Shown piece by piece: positions 37,440-49,379 of a stretch of DNA of 64,000 bases. How positions within the stretch are numbered: the first letter of the stretch is position 1; each line of letters opens with the position of its first letter. A program made the translations under genes and the position numbers. The notes beneath the pieces were generated by a model. It made no database searches. It was not told where the DNA came from and saw only the letters and a program-made list of their open reading frames with translations. This DNA comes from Gordionus sp. m RMFG-2023 (taxonomy: Eukaryota; Nematomorpha; Gordioida; Chordodea; Parachordodidae), in contig NC_088775.1 in assembly GCF_954871325.1 (NCBI RefSeq), positions 86,157,561 to 86,221,560 of the forward strand, written 5' to 3'.

Positions 37440-37960
37440 CAAAAAAAATGATCTAGATATTGGGTTAAGGGTGAAAAAAAGCAACCCTAACTTTAAGTCG
37501 ACTTTAAAAAAAAAGATCCATATTTTGGGTCGGATTGAATAAAACGACCCGATGTTTGAGTCTGAGTCAGAAAAACGACTCAAACTTTGAGTTGGAGTCG
37601 AAAATACGACCAAACTTCAAGTTTGAGTCGAAAAATACGCCAAACTTCAAGTTTGAGTCGAAAAATATGACCCAAACTTCAAGTTTGAGTCGTAAAAAAC
37701 GACCCATATTTTGGGTCGAAGTCGAAAAAAACGACCCAAATTTTTAGTCGGAGTCGTAAAAAACGACCCATATTTTGAGTCGAGGTCGTTTTTTTCGGCT
37801 TGGACTTGGGTCGGAGTCGAAAAAAACGACCCATATTTTAGGTCGAAGTCGTTTTTTTCGGCTTGAACTCGGGTCGAAGTCGTAAAAAACGACCAAAACT
37901 TTGAGTTAGAGTCGAAAAAAACGACCCAAAATTTGGGTGAGCTCTGTTCGAGCCGACTCG
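37440..37960 (-). repeat. 32-bp tandem array (right arm)
   Basis: The inverted counterpart of 31320-31810. The outermost copies differ from the left arm (an extra CGGCTTGGACTTGGG-type unit occurs near 37798 and again near 37859), which shows unequal exchange within the array. The TIR end GCCGATTAACAACACTA follows. Confidence 0.9.
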
Positions 37961-37990
37961 GCTAAGCCGATTAACAACACTACTTACATA

Positions 37991-40269
37991 TCAATCTGAA
38001 TAAATATTATAATGGAGTTTTAACTTTAATATATTGTCCATTTTGTCATGTTTAATTTAAACTTGTAATTTTTTAATACAACCTAATATTGTAAAGTGAA
38101 AATATTGTTATTTTCAAGTCAGAAGCATGGCATAATAAATAAAAATTAAAATAGCTAAATAATATAAATCACTATCTTCCCCAAATATGGATATCATAGA
38201 ATTCTATTTTAGATCAAAATCTTATTTTATAATCGTTTCCCGGTTTTAAAATAAAATCCAAACCGACAAGCCCCTTGCGACGACTAGCCCTGGTCTCTGC
38301 TATTAATGGCAATAAACTAATATATTTTTTTAAATTAAATTTTGTAACTAGATTTTAATACTTCAAAAATAACCATTTAGCTTCAAATATATTATTCAAT
38401 TTTCGCAATTAACATAATTGTAAAATATTATTCCGATTTATATATATATATTTTTTTTAAACAAAATGTTGAATGGAAACTAATATTATTATTTTGCAAT
38501 TAACTAAGTAAATCTTTGTTATCATGTATAATTGGCTTTATAATATATTTTATCCAAATAATATCTTAGGAGATAGAAAATTTAAAAGTATCGATTTTAT
38601 ATATTATACTTCTAAATCGTTTAACCGATTAGAGTTTATAACATTTTTATAATCAAAACCACTATATTTTTCTATTTATTTAGGATTATTTTATGTTGCT
38701 TAGTCATGACAGTATCCATGTCTTCTCTTCTTTTTTTTTCTCAACATGTTTGAATGCTTGCTGGTAACTTAAGAAGTTTAAATTTATTTATTTAGAGCTC
38801 TAATTATTTATTCCCTTAGACCTTTTATGATTTCTACATCTATAAAGAAAACAATCAACAAGGTTCAGAATAGGCACAAACGTGTAAAAATAAATTAAAC
38901 TTAGAAATAAACTTTATATCATAAAAACTCTTAAAATATCATATAATAAAATTCTAAATAGTCATTTTTGGAGTCATTATTGAAAATAATTTCGTAAATT
39001 TATTAAGACTAATGAGGCATGACCGTCCCCCTTAAATAGTTTGTAAGATAAATAGTGTGTAAGATAAATAGTGTGTAAGATAATCAAAATATAAATTCTG
39101 AATAAGCTAAAACAGTTAGAAAAGCTAATATTCGATTATACAATAAACGAAATGTATGCTGAAAAATATTATACTAAGAATATGAATTTAACACTTTAAA
39201 AAAATATATAAATTTTGGGATGCATTCTAAATTGTTAAAACAAATATTTTCGAAATTTGGGAATTCATTTTATATATCTTTGAGAATACCTAAAATATAT
39301 TTGATAAGTAATTAGAAATATTAAAAATATTTAAATAATTTTTAGCGATTTAAATAAAAAACAACTCAATTTAATAAGTACTAACTTCGTCCCTAGAATA
39401 CATCAATAATATTATTAATATTGCTTTAAAGATTTTATAGGTATAAAAAAATATTTCAAATCTTTAGCGGTTTAAAAAGGGGACTATTTAACATATAGAT
39501 TATAAAAATAGCCTTCTATCTAAAAAAGTTTAGATATTGGAGATATGCAATATTGCAAAATATTATTCTTAATGTATATTGCTTGGAAATAATTATAAAC
39601 CACTCTATTTTCTTAGGCATAACTGAGATTTTATTCCTATCGAAATGTACTTTCATTAATCTGAGTGCTAATGATCATAGTTAGACCTGTTCACCTTGCA
39701 AATCCGGCCCTACCAGGGATTTTTAACTATACGCCGATACAAAATTAGGGAGAGTGGCGTCACAAAAATTATTTTTTAATTATTATTAATTATTAATGAA
39801 TAACATATTTAAAATATTTATTATATAAATTACAAATATATTGTAATAATATCTATTAAATATGTCGTAAATCTAAATTTCAAATCATTTTTTTTTTAAT
39901 TTTGAAAAAATATGAATTAACTGGAAATATATTTTAAACTGTATATATGATATATATACGATAGAATAGCGATTCCTTCATTAAATGAATTTAAAATTAT
40001 TAATACATAGGAGTCAGATGTAGCACCATTTTGTTATTTGCAGTCAATTAAATGATATCAATGTGCATTAAAATGATGATAAATAGGACAATTAGTCGGA
40101 ATGCATACCCCAAAATGGCACTGCAGCTGACTAGGTATGGACACTATTAATTTGCCAATCTAATAGTAAATACGACATAATATATGTGCCATATATATAT
40201 AAAAGAATTTAATTTATTTTGATGGGAAATAAATATGACCAAAAATACTTTAAAAAACTATTTTTCTTT
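37991..40269. other. AT-rich spacer, no recognised gene
   Basis: There is no recognisable coding sequence. A 16-bp unit TGTAAGATAAATAGTG is repeated about 2.6 times at 39042-39083. GC-richer islands near 38270 (CCCCTTGCGACGACTAGCCC) and 39690-39760 look like transposon-end debris but have no matching partner that I could find. Confidence 0.45.
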
Positions 40270-42690
40270 ATTTTATTTAGAAATTATTTCATTATTTCAT
40301 TCTTTCCATGCCACTTATTTTAATAGAGATCTCGTAAAAATTTGCGGCAGGGTATGAAAAGGTCAATCAATAGAGAATTATATAAAGCAATTTCAAATCA
40401 GTTATATTTATTGGCCCAAAGTGTTGTACCATCAAATAAAAGAAATATTTATTATAAGATATTCTCTTTTCAAAATAACTTTTTTGCCAATTCTATCATT
40501 TTTTGTCGGAACAAGGACATGTAAAAAATTGATATGATGGAGTTTGACGCGAATATGAGGCAATAAAGATAGGAGAATACGAATGTGTATAAATTATAGT
40601 CGAGATTTGGAAAGTATTTTTGAAGAGTGAAAGAGAGCGTTTCAAACATGTATATACCAAAAAGAGCCAGGGCATAATGAATGATATCTCGTTCCCTCCT
40701 TTTTCGTTCAGACATATGTTTATGTATGTTTCTTTGAAACAATATGACATTTGGAATACCATCATTATTTGAAAATCCTATCGCTCTATTCTCTGGATAT
40801 ACTGAGCGAGACTCTATAAGGCTTACGGTTGGAATACAAGAGGGTCTAAACTCTGGATTCGTAGACGTTATGCAGTTATAATTATTCAAGATATGTATTC
40901 TCTTTCTTTGCCTTTTCAGCCATATAAATAAATAAATGTAGAACAAAGCCGTCGCCGTTAAATTTGCGTATTGCCATATCAAGTGTACTTTGAAAATTAT
41001 TGGGATAAAATTCTTGTAATTCACGAAACAAGAGAACAGTGAAGGCAATATCGCGATCCCACCCACTCTTAAGTGCCACACCCGCATAACTATGGAACCA
41101 CTCCATATGAATATCAATAAGGGTATAGTAGTTTTAAGCGTGAATAGTTTTCTCCATTTGCTATTGTGCGAACAACCCATAACTATACACCTATTAAACG
41201 CCAAGGTAAACATGTGGACAGAATGCGATAAAAATGTTATCTCGTTTAACATTCCAAATATCATACATAACTCGTAATTGGAAATAGTCTTAGGCATAAA
41301 AGAATAAACGAAATAATTCAGTCCGTAACTAAGAGCTCCTAAAAAGTCGCACCATGATAAACTGGCGATAATGACAAAAGATGGTTTATTTTTAAAATAG
41401 CCGTCGCTTAGAATTATCCATAACAACAGAGCGTTTCCTATAGATCCGATTACGGATGTCAGCAATAAAACTATAGAAAATATTTGCCTACCAATCATAA
41501 TCTTTATTTAAATATTATAAATTTTAGCGAATAGTGAAAATAAATTGTATATTTCCAATATTTAATTTTTTCTGAAAAAATATTTCAATTTTTTATTAAA
41601 AACTTATTTCAATAATATTAAAATTTTAATATTAATAAATCATAAAATGTAGCTATTCTCACATAATACTCTAATTCTTTTTTTTACATAGTTTGTCAAA
41701 AATTTTTAAATTATTTAAGGATTTTATTATTATTATAATGAGAATTGCTTATATATATATTATATAACACGGTTAAAACATATTTTTAATAAAGATATTA
41801 AATTTATAATTAGTTAAATTATTATACATTATAATAAAAGTTATATTAGTATTTTTATAATTATGGCGAAAAAGGATTAAAATAATTGTTAATTTAGATT
41901 TATAGTTAATTAAATAACCAATTTATTTTACGGAATAAAATATTTAAAAAATGAGGTATAATCATCCCAATTTTCTCAATCTATTCAGTAATTTTAGGTT
42001 TAATTTGTCCGAAAAAGCTCATAGCCAGTGCGGTAGTGCGGGAACACGCTATTACTTTAAAGAGAATAGGAAGAGGCAAAATATGCGATTTCTGTAAGAG
42101 AAAAAGCTATTAAAATCATATTCATAAAAAAAAATTTTTAAACCCACAAATTAAATTTTTTTTTTTAAAAATGAATCACGACCTTCATTCTCGTCCAATA
42201 AAGAGATGGAATCATTTCCTCAAGAAAAATCTATGCCAAGCCACAGTTACAAAAATATTTTTTTAAGATCTCCACAGCAGTGAATAAATCTTTATCTATT
42301 ATTCTATGAGGAAATCAAAAAGTCATAAACTAGATGGCTATTTTTATGTTCTAAGGAGTCCAACTTTAGATAAAATTTTTGCAGAAATTAAACTCATGAG
42401 GGTTTTGCTATGCTGGGAATGACACAAAATAATTTTCTCAATATTTGCAATGATGAGCATTTGGAGCCAATATAACACTTTTGACACATATTAACCCACT
42501 TGGTAATGCTCAATATTTATTGACAAAATCAAAAAATCAAAAGATAGTCAGTGTTGCTAATAAAATTTTAAATTTTATGACCTTATAATAACAAATCTGG
42601 TTATTACGAAGTTATGGTGGATGATGCTGTGAAATCACTTATGTCAAAGATAACAGCCCAGTGAAACTTTATTATCTATATCTTAAAACC
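40270..42690. repeat. Segmental duplication unit D (contains GPCR 2)
   Basis: The downstream side (40270-40470) aligns with 16310-16490 of unit B. The upstream side carries a diverged form of the promoter-region block (41930-42010). A block at about 42280-42690 (GATCTCCACAGCAGTGAATA...CAAAGATAACAGCCCA) recurs at 48840-49130 plus 51060-51140 and at 63340-63750. It is more diverged than A/B or E/F, so this is an older copy. Confidence 0.6.
40470..41498 (-). CDS. Intronless rhodopsin-like GPCR (array member 2, most diverged)
   Basis: A complete 342-aa receptor of the same family. It starts MIGRQIFSIVLL, and the ATG is preceded by the same AAAGATT context as in the other members. TM2 keeps the aspartate (SWCDFLGAL), TM3 ends AFNRC, TM4 has FIWSGSIVMRVW, extracellular loop 2 has SCFVNY, and TM7 ends ASNSIISIFY then MSLFRQK. 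Relative to the other three intact genes it differs throughout. Most changes fall in the third intracellular loop (from HILNNYNCITSTNPEF to HKHMSERKRRERD), which is also two residues longer. The frame is intact although both flanks have decayed strongly, suggesting long-term selection for function. It has no neighbour in an operon-like arrangement and is probably transcribed on its own. Confidence 0.9.
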   Translation of the reverse strand: MIGRQIFSIVLLLTSVIGSIGNALLLWIILSDGYFKNKPSFVIIASLSWCDFLGALSYGLNYFVYSFMPKTISNYELCMIFGMLNEITFLSHSVHMFTLAFNRCIVMGCSHNSKWRKLFTLKTTIPLLIFIWSGSIVMRVWHLRVGGIAILPSLFSCFVNYKNFIPIIFKVHLIWQYANLTATALFYIYLFIWLKRQRKRIHILNNYNCITSTNPEFRPSCIPTVSLIESRSVYPENRAIGFSNNDGIPNVILFQRNIHKHMSERKRRERDIIHYALALFGIYMFETLSFTLQKYFPNLDYNLYTFVFSYLYCLIFASNSIISIFYMSLFRQKMIELAKKLF

Positions 42691-45164
42691 AAATTTAATA
42701 AAAGGGACGCTGCACAGTTCTGGCGGAAGCATGTTGAAAGTGTTCTTTTCCCAAAGAAGGGAACGGTTTAGGGAGTATGCTCATTGACAATGTTTTACCT
42801 TGCTGTGTCTATAGGCTAATTTGGATACTAATATCAGAATGATATGCCCATAGCTTAAATATTTTTTTAATGTTCTTAAAAACATACAGTTTGTTTTCAA
42901 TATGTGTTATTAGCCAAAATAAAATTTAGGATAAAAATATAAATGCCTTGAGTTCAAAAAGAAGGTAAGGTTTCTTTAAAGATTTTATATTGAGATTTAG
43001 CTCTAAAGATATTCAACCCCAATCAAATCTTTCTTACAAAAATATATAACTTTATTTAAAATGAAAAGATTTTTTTAAGACAATCTGATATATACGTAAC
43101 TTATATGCTTGATCATACAAATTTCTAATAATTCATAATGGTTGAAGTATCGCTTTATTATTAATGGAGATCCTTTAATCTAGAACTACAGCTTAGTTCT
43201 CTGCAAAGTAGTAGGATATTATTAAATATTCTCCATCATTCAAACGAGATTTTAATGAATAAAAAAAAAGATTGTTGGGAAGAGTGAGAAATTAAATTAT
43301 TCAATATTTCAATTAAATTTTATACCAACTGTCTGATATAGAGTCAATTAGAATGTTATATGATCAATAGCATTGATATCAAACAATATATTATACCTTT
43401 CTTGCCAGGAAAAATTTACTATTATAAAAGCAAGGCTGAGATTATCTATAAAGAGGGTTAATAGTAATTGTTTTTTTTTTATAATTCTCCTTTAAACTAC
43501 TTGTTTTTGTTTTGGTAATGACATTCAAAAATTTAAATTGTTTTTCTTTTTTTTGAACTACACTAATTCTAATTGTGAATGAATTAGTTACAAATTTTAT
43601 TATAAAAAAATCGAATTTCATTTTATATTTTCCGTGAAAAATAAATTTGATTCTTAAATAATATAAAAATGATGATCAATTTCTTCGGATATTTGTCCAA
43701 TTTTTCAGAACACATCAAATTTAAAGGAGAATTATAAATAAAAAAAACAATTACAACTACTTAACAAATATAATGTTTAAACTCTTTATTGGAAAATATA
43801 GAATGTTATGAATTTAATTCCACAAGTTATATTAAGTTTATAATTTCGATGAAAGATGCAACACATGGTATGTGTGCAAGGCCCATTCCCTTAGATGTAG
43901 TTTAAAATTAAAAAAAAGAAGTAAGTTTGTTAAACCTACCTGTATCAATTATAAGATATTCATAGCCGAAAGCCTTTATTAAAAAAATCAAACGGTGGCG
44001 GGCTTGAAAATGATAAAATTTATAAACTCGGGCAGAGGCTTCTATTATTTGATGAACATGATTTCATTTGTGGAATTCGACATTATTGTATTATCTACCT
44101 TTAAAGTCCTGAGGAGAACAGGAATATTTTATCAAAACAAAAGATGGATATGAGAATCAAATTAAAATATTTTTTTACTATAATGTTAAATATTATCACT
44201 AAATGTATGAACACAAAATATTCGTGTGTATAGTAATGTTTCAAACAAAAGCTAATTGAAATATTTATATCATCAAATAGTAGCTAATTAAAATAAAAGA
44301 TAAAAATCTGATTTAGCTAGTATTTATATCTTAGTTATATTATGTTAAAAATTGTGAACAAAACTTACATTGTGTATTCGAAATAATACATGACCTTTAC
44401 TTATATTGTTTATATTTTAATGGTCAAGTCAAATATTTATTATTCTTGTAATATTCGTTTTATTTTATACATCTGAAAGGTCAATTTTTTTTTATAAAAT
44501 TCGTAACGTATTTAATTCTTATTATGTAGATGAATTGTACTTGCATTATCATTTGAATATACCTTTTTAAAAAATTTTGTTGAAAATGAACATTATGATT
44601 TTTGGATATAAAGGAAGGTTAGCATATATAAATGGAATTGTATATTTTTTTAAAAACTAACGAATATCCAACACTTTATCTAACATACCATAACATTGTT
44701 TAAACTACCAAAATAACGGGGGGGGCGAATAAAAATTGTTACAGGTGTTAATCACTATAAAGCATTTATTGACATAAGATATAGTTTATATAAGCAGTTT
44801 AACAAAAATCAAAAGGGGTTGGATATATGGCCTCTGAATTGGATATTTAGTTGCCTAATAGGGCATTTGATGTATGGTTTAAATATGAGACCTTGAATAC
44901 GCATTTCAAAAATTCAGAAAATTCTAGCAACGGAAAATTTAACAGACAAATCAGTTTACCTATAAAAATCAATATGGCTAACTATTCGTATTTAAAGATA
45001 TATCTGATAGGTACTAAATATCTTTTTTAATTTTCTAAATATTTAATATTTATAAAGGAGAACATATAAAATTAGTTAAAGAAGCTAGGTAAATAAATAA
45101 AATTGGAGTTAATTTGAAGGTAAAACAGAAGTCACTCGGATATCAACTAAAATCAATTTATTAT
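42691..45164. other. AT-rich spacer between units D and E
   Basis: It contains the MITE-like inverted repeat at 43457-43765 and is otherwise low-complexity. No open frame or RNA gene that I can support. Confidence 0.45.
43457..43765. mobile_element. Small MITE with about 40-bp terminal inverted repeats
   Basis: The left end GTTAATAGTAATTG, then T-run, then ATAATTCTCCTTTAAA is mirrored at the right end (TTTAAAGGAGAATTATAAAT, A-run, CAATTACAACTACTTAAC). TTAA sits at both extremes, compatible with a TTAA target (piggyBac type), but a TA target is also possible. It is about 309 bp with no coding capacity. Confidence 0.6.
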
Positions 45165-45232
45165 TACCTCAATAGACAGTATGCAAAATAGATTATGATG
45201 TTAATCCGTTAATTCTACTTATAGTAAATTAT

Positions 45233-45332
45233 GTCGTTTTATCTGCTAATTTATTTGATATGGAATATTTTGAAAAAGATAATTTACCACGGGACACATT
45301 CATTATGGTGAAGAGCAAATTAAAAGACTTTG
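45233..45332 (+). pseudogene. Exon-like conserved block, copy 1 (unidentified)
   Basis: Reads MEYFEKDNLPRD, then loses the frame relative to the copy at 58930 through small indels. It is followed by a stop. The pair is more similar than the surrounding DNA. I do not recognise a family. See the better-preserved copy at 58930-59050. Confidence 0.35.
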
Positions 45333-45568
45333 TTTCAAAATTGTATTAAATACGGTGTAATAGTGCTGAATGTAAGCGTGGCTTTCATCTTACGAATGCC
45401 ATCATGACGAATTTGCCGGCCAAGAGGGTTTTGTTATATTTATTCAACTATAAATAATAATTATTTTAATTTGATGGTAAAGTATTATTAAAAATAAAGA
45501 CAATTTAACGCTAATTAGTATTATGTAATAATTATACAAAAATAAAAAAACAATTATTAAGTTATTTA

Positions 45569-45634
45569 TATTATAATAGTGTAAATATTTTATAATATAA
45601 TAGTGTAAATATTTTATAATAGTGTTAATATTTA
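45569..45634. repeat. Short tandem repeat, TATAATAGTGTAAATATTT
   Basis: Three imperfect copies, of a form also present once at the matching place in the other units (7285, 15795, 59410). This is a local expansion in unit E. Confidence 0.6.
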
Positions 45635-46275
45635 TGGTTCAAGCAGTGCATGAAAAAGGGACGGATGAAAATGCTCCTGATGTCAGCGATGTAATAATTT
45701 TTCATGGAAGCCTTCTGCAAATAAATTTTGGAAAAAATGGCTAATTTAAATAGTATATATCAATCAAATAAGATAAAATTAATGTTTATAAAAATTTTTT
45801 TTTTACATCAAATTAAAATTTATTGTAAATTTAAAATGGTTTTGCACAATTAAGAATATAATGCAAATAAATTATATAGAAATGATATATTTATCTTTTC
45901 CAATATTTCTAAATTATTGCGAAAAATCCGTGGCCTAGCAAAAATTTATTCAAGGAGGAGGGGGTTGTATGTCGGCTGTTATTTTTTGTATACTACGCCG
46001 CGATTTCACGCTAATTGTGAATCCATAGTATTGCATTTTCGATAATGCTTTCATGATTATGCATTGGCTTTAATAAATTTTGCGATATTGTTTTAGCGGT
46101 AATGGATTCGCTATAATATATTTTTGGAATATTTTTGCAGTATTAAGGCTATACAATTTCATAATGTAATGAATTACCCATTTAGTTGCCAAAAAATATA
46201 ATTTTCCGTATAAATTAAATAAAAAATACAAAAATTAAAGGCAAAAATTGTTTTAAATTCTTAAGTTAAGTGTAC

Positions 46276-46512
46276 TCTACAACTAGTGTTAAAGGGCTCA
46301 TTTTGAGCCGATTTTTAAAAACGGCGAATTCAATATTTCATCCAGAAAAATACTACGCAAGCCTAAAGATTTGCTCATAGGAGGAACAAAGGTCTAAAGA
46401 CATATTAACGAAATCTCGAGGCCTTAGACAAAATTTTTCTATTTAAAATATTGAGTTAGCCATTTTAAAAAAATCGGCTCAAAACGAGCCGTTTAACAAC
46501 ACTATCTACAAC
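46276..46512. mobile_element. 221-bp hAT MITE with perfect 8-bp TSD
   Basis: The element is 46284-46504. The left end is TAGTGTTAAAGGGCTC and the right end, read inward, is TAGTGTTGTTAAACGGCTCG; both run on into TTTTGAGCCG. It is flanked by TCTACAAC on both sides (46276-46283 and 46505-46512). Unit F has the empty site near 60117 (CTCTACAGCTTGTTAGAA). Its tips match those of the foldback element at 31294-37982. Confidence 0.92.
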
Positions 46513-46774
46513 TAGTTAGAATAAATCAGATTATTTAGAAATAAATTGCTCTTCGTAAATGAGTTAAAATTTAGGGACCTTTAATTTCCAAGGGTTACAT
46601 ATCACAATATAACAATATTATTATTTCACTTTATATACCACTATAAAAGATTTTGTTAAATTCGTGGCAGGTTACATAAAAATAATTAGATAGAGTAGGA
46701 AAGTAATTCCAAATTGGATTAGATTATTGGATTAGATTACATAAAAGAACAATATTCTTTGGAAGTTACCCGTT

Positions 46775-47797
46775 TCAAAACATTTTTTTTGTCAATTCTA
46801 TGATTTTTTGTCTGAACATGGACATGCAAAAAAAGGATAGGATGGAGTTTGACGCGAATATGAGGCAATAGAAATAGGAGATAAAAGAAGTGTATATATT
46901 AAAGTCGAGATTAGGAAAGAATTTTTGTAAAGTGAAATAAATCGTATCAAATATGTATATACCGAAAAGAGCCACGGCATAATAAATTATATCTCGTTCC
47001 CTTTTTTTCCGTTCGGACGTAGATTTTTTTCTTCGAAACAGAATATTTGAAATATTATTTTTATTTGCAACTTCTATCTTTCTATTCTCTGAATGTACTG
47101 AATGAGACTCTAAGCCAGTCACAGTTGTAATGCAAGAAGTCTTAAACTTTGGATCCTTAGGCGTGGTTGTGATGTTAGAATGACTCGAGCTTTCTATATT
47201 CTTTCTTTGCCTTTTAAGTAGTATAAATATATAAATATAGAACAAACCCGTCGCCGTTATATTTGAGTATTCCCATATCAAGTGTACTTTGAAAATAACT
47301 GGGATAAAGTTTTTGTAATTTATAAAACAAGCGAATAGTGAAGGCAAAATCGCTACCCCACCCACGCTTAAATGCCACACCCGCATGGATATGGATGCAA
47401 TCCATATAAATATCAATAAGGATATGGTAGTCTTAAGCGTAAATAATTTTCTTAATTTACTATTGTACGAGCAGCCCATAACCAGGCACCTATTAAGTGC
47501 CAAGGTAAACATGTGGAGGGAATGCGATAAAAATGTTATCTCGTTTAGCATTCCAAATATTATACACAATTTATAATAGGAAATGGTGTTGGGCATGAAA
47601 GAATAAGAGAAATAATTTAGTCCGTATGTTAAGGCTCCTAGATAGTCGCACATAGTTAGACTGGCTATAATGATAAATGATGGTTTTTTATTAAAATAGG
47701 TGTCACTTAGGATGATCCATAACAATAGAGTGTTTCCAATCGAACCTATTACGGATGTCAGCAATAAAACTATGGCAAATATTTGCCTAGGAATCAT
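46775..47797 (-). CDS. Intronless rhodopsin-like GPCR (array member 3)
   Basis: A complete 340-aa receptor. I place the start at the ATG 47795-47797 (MIPRQIFAIVLL). An upstream in-frame TTG would add three residues, but all paralogs start at this ATG. TM1 has SIGNTLLLW. TM2 reads LTMCDYLGAL, with the aspartate kept and the usual Trp replaced by Met. TM3 ends LALNRCLVMGC. TM5 has an unusual acidic change, IWEYSNITATG, where the other members have IWQY or VWQY. TM7 ends SNSILSFFCMSMFRQK. The third intracellular loop (IESSSHSNITTTPKDPKF to STSERKKRERD) is shared with the receptor at 60484 and differs from members 1 and 2. It lies about 270 bp from a hAT MITE in its 3' flank. Confidence 0.9.
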   Translation of the reverse strand: MIPRQIFAIVLLLTSVIGSIGNTLLLWIILSDTYFNKKPSFIIIASLTMCDYLGALTYGLNYFSYSFMPNTISYYKLCIIFGMLNEITFLSHSLHMFTLALNRCLVMGCSYNSKLRKLFTLKTTISLLIFIWIASISMRVWHLSVGGVAILPSLFACFINYKNFIPVIFKVHLIWEYSNITATGLFYIYIFILLKRQRKNIESSSHSNITTTPKDPKFKTSCITTVTGLESHSVHSENRKIEVANKNNISNILFRRKKSTSERKKRERDIIYYAVALFGIYIFDTIYFTLQKFFPNLDFNIYTSFISYFYCLIFASNSILSFFCMSMFRQKIIELTKKMF

Positions 47798-49379
47798 AAT
47801 CTTCAACTAATTATTATAAATTACAGAAAATCTTAGAAATTAATTGTTATTTGCAAAATGGTTTACACAAATTTTATTATAAAAAATGCCTAAATTTTTT
47901 AAAAATTTTGTTAGTTTTTTTTATTAAAATATTATATTTGACTTTACTTACATTATGTCTCTAGTTATATATATCCATAGCTTGTCAAAATATTAAAAGC
48001 ATAACATGTTTAATATATCTTTATATAGATAACAATTTATAATTAGTAGGTATTTTAATTAAGATATTTTAATAAGTGTTATAACTATATTTTTATATTT
48101 ATGGCTAAAAAGCATTAAAGCAAAAATAATTTTTAATTTAAATTTATAGTTGCATAATGAGTTATTCATATATGAAATATCAAAATTATTTTAATCAATT
48201 CAAGTTCTTGGATTGATAAATGCCAGAGATGCTAATAACTGGCTTTAAAATTGAATAAATTATTATGTTTTCTTTAGAGTTATGTTATGCAGATGAAAAT
48301 TTAAATTTTATTTTTAACAGATGATGGAGAGTCAAATACATTAGATTAAATTATGGTTACTTAATTCCTGTAACCTAATTATGTAAATAACTCTTTCAAC
48401 ATCTTACTGTGAACGAATATATATCACATATTTTTCTTCTTATCAACCTTATTTTCATATCAATATCTATAAAATGTTTTCATATTAATTTTGAATTTGA
48501 TGACTTTCCTTCCTTACCTTTACCAAGATTTATCTGTTCTAATCAACTATTCATACTGAATCTATCTTGACTTCTTTCCTAATTTATCAAATAATTTCTC
48601 ATATTATCTATTACAAATAAAGCAAAACACTTGAAATTTAACATTTGTCAATTACAATCACCCTATCGACTCCGTCATAGTTTTTGGATACAATTCCTAT
48701 TAATTTTATTATCTAAGTGGCCTCACTATTAGCCTCTATGTATGGAGCTCAGTTAAAAATTTTAGAAAATTTATAAGATTTTGCAATTTTTAGCATTTTC
48801 CCACCCAAAATTTTGGATTTAGGAATATGAGTCATGTATTTACATCCTTGCCCTATGAGGAGATAAAATAATTTGATCGAATAAGGTCTGAAAATCGAAA
48901 AAGTCTCACTATAAAGTCATACCGCCGGGGTGTTTTACTATGGTTGTGATAAGCCTATTAGCCTCTGGTTTAGAAATAATTCCTGCAGAAGTTAATTGAC
49001 ATTGCACTTGGAATAGCAAGGGAAACGGTCTTCGCTGTTGGTAATAAAGATTGTGTCGGGAGTTAAAAATAATATAATTCTTTCTAATGACGTAGCAACT
49101 TTCAGATAATGCTGTATTCAAGCCAAAAAATGCAGATGCCGGATTATATTTTTCAAAAATATTATTGTTAATATTAATTTATATTTGTTAATATTTATTC
49201 CTATCTCATATATATTTAATTACATTTATTTATCACATTCATCTACTAAGTTATTTTATCAATTATTTTCGATTTCAATTGGCGTAATTTACCTATTATA
49301 TTTAAATTTTAGTGGCATATTATATCTAAATTTCTAGTCAAATAATAATTATCTCTGAAACTCCTTGTCCAACAGGGAG

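Larger units (their letters stand above)
31286..37990. mobile_element. Giant foldback hAT transposon with satellite-filled TIRs
   Basis: The element is 31294-37982 (6689 bp), flanked by a perfect 8-bp duplication CTTACATA (31286-31293 and 37983-37990). Both ends start TAGTGTTGTTAA. The two arms (31294-34230 and 35151-37982) are inverted copies about 2.9 kb long. Inner parts mirror each other base for base over long stretches: coordinate pairs such as 33745/35636, 33942/35439 and 34201/35180 all sum to 69381. Each arm holds a 32-bp GGGTCG array, a 119-bp satellite array and a unique inner segment. The loop (34231-35150) carries a hAT transposase C-terminal remnant. The 8-bp TSD, the TIR and the transposase remnant all point to hAT. 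The foldback layout resembles FB/Galileo elements, which belong to other superfamilies. Confidence 0.9.

Noticed and set aside
47798-47806. Upstream extension of GPCR 3 (three more residues)
   Set aside because: It depends on a TTG start. All paralogs share the ATG at the position corresponding to 47797.
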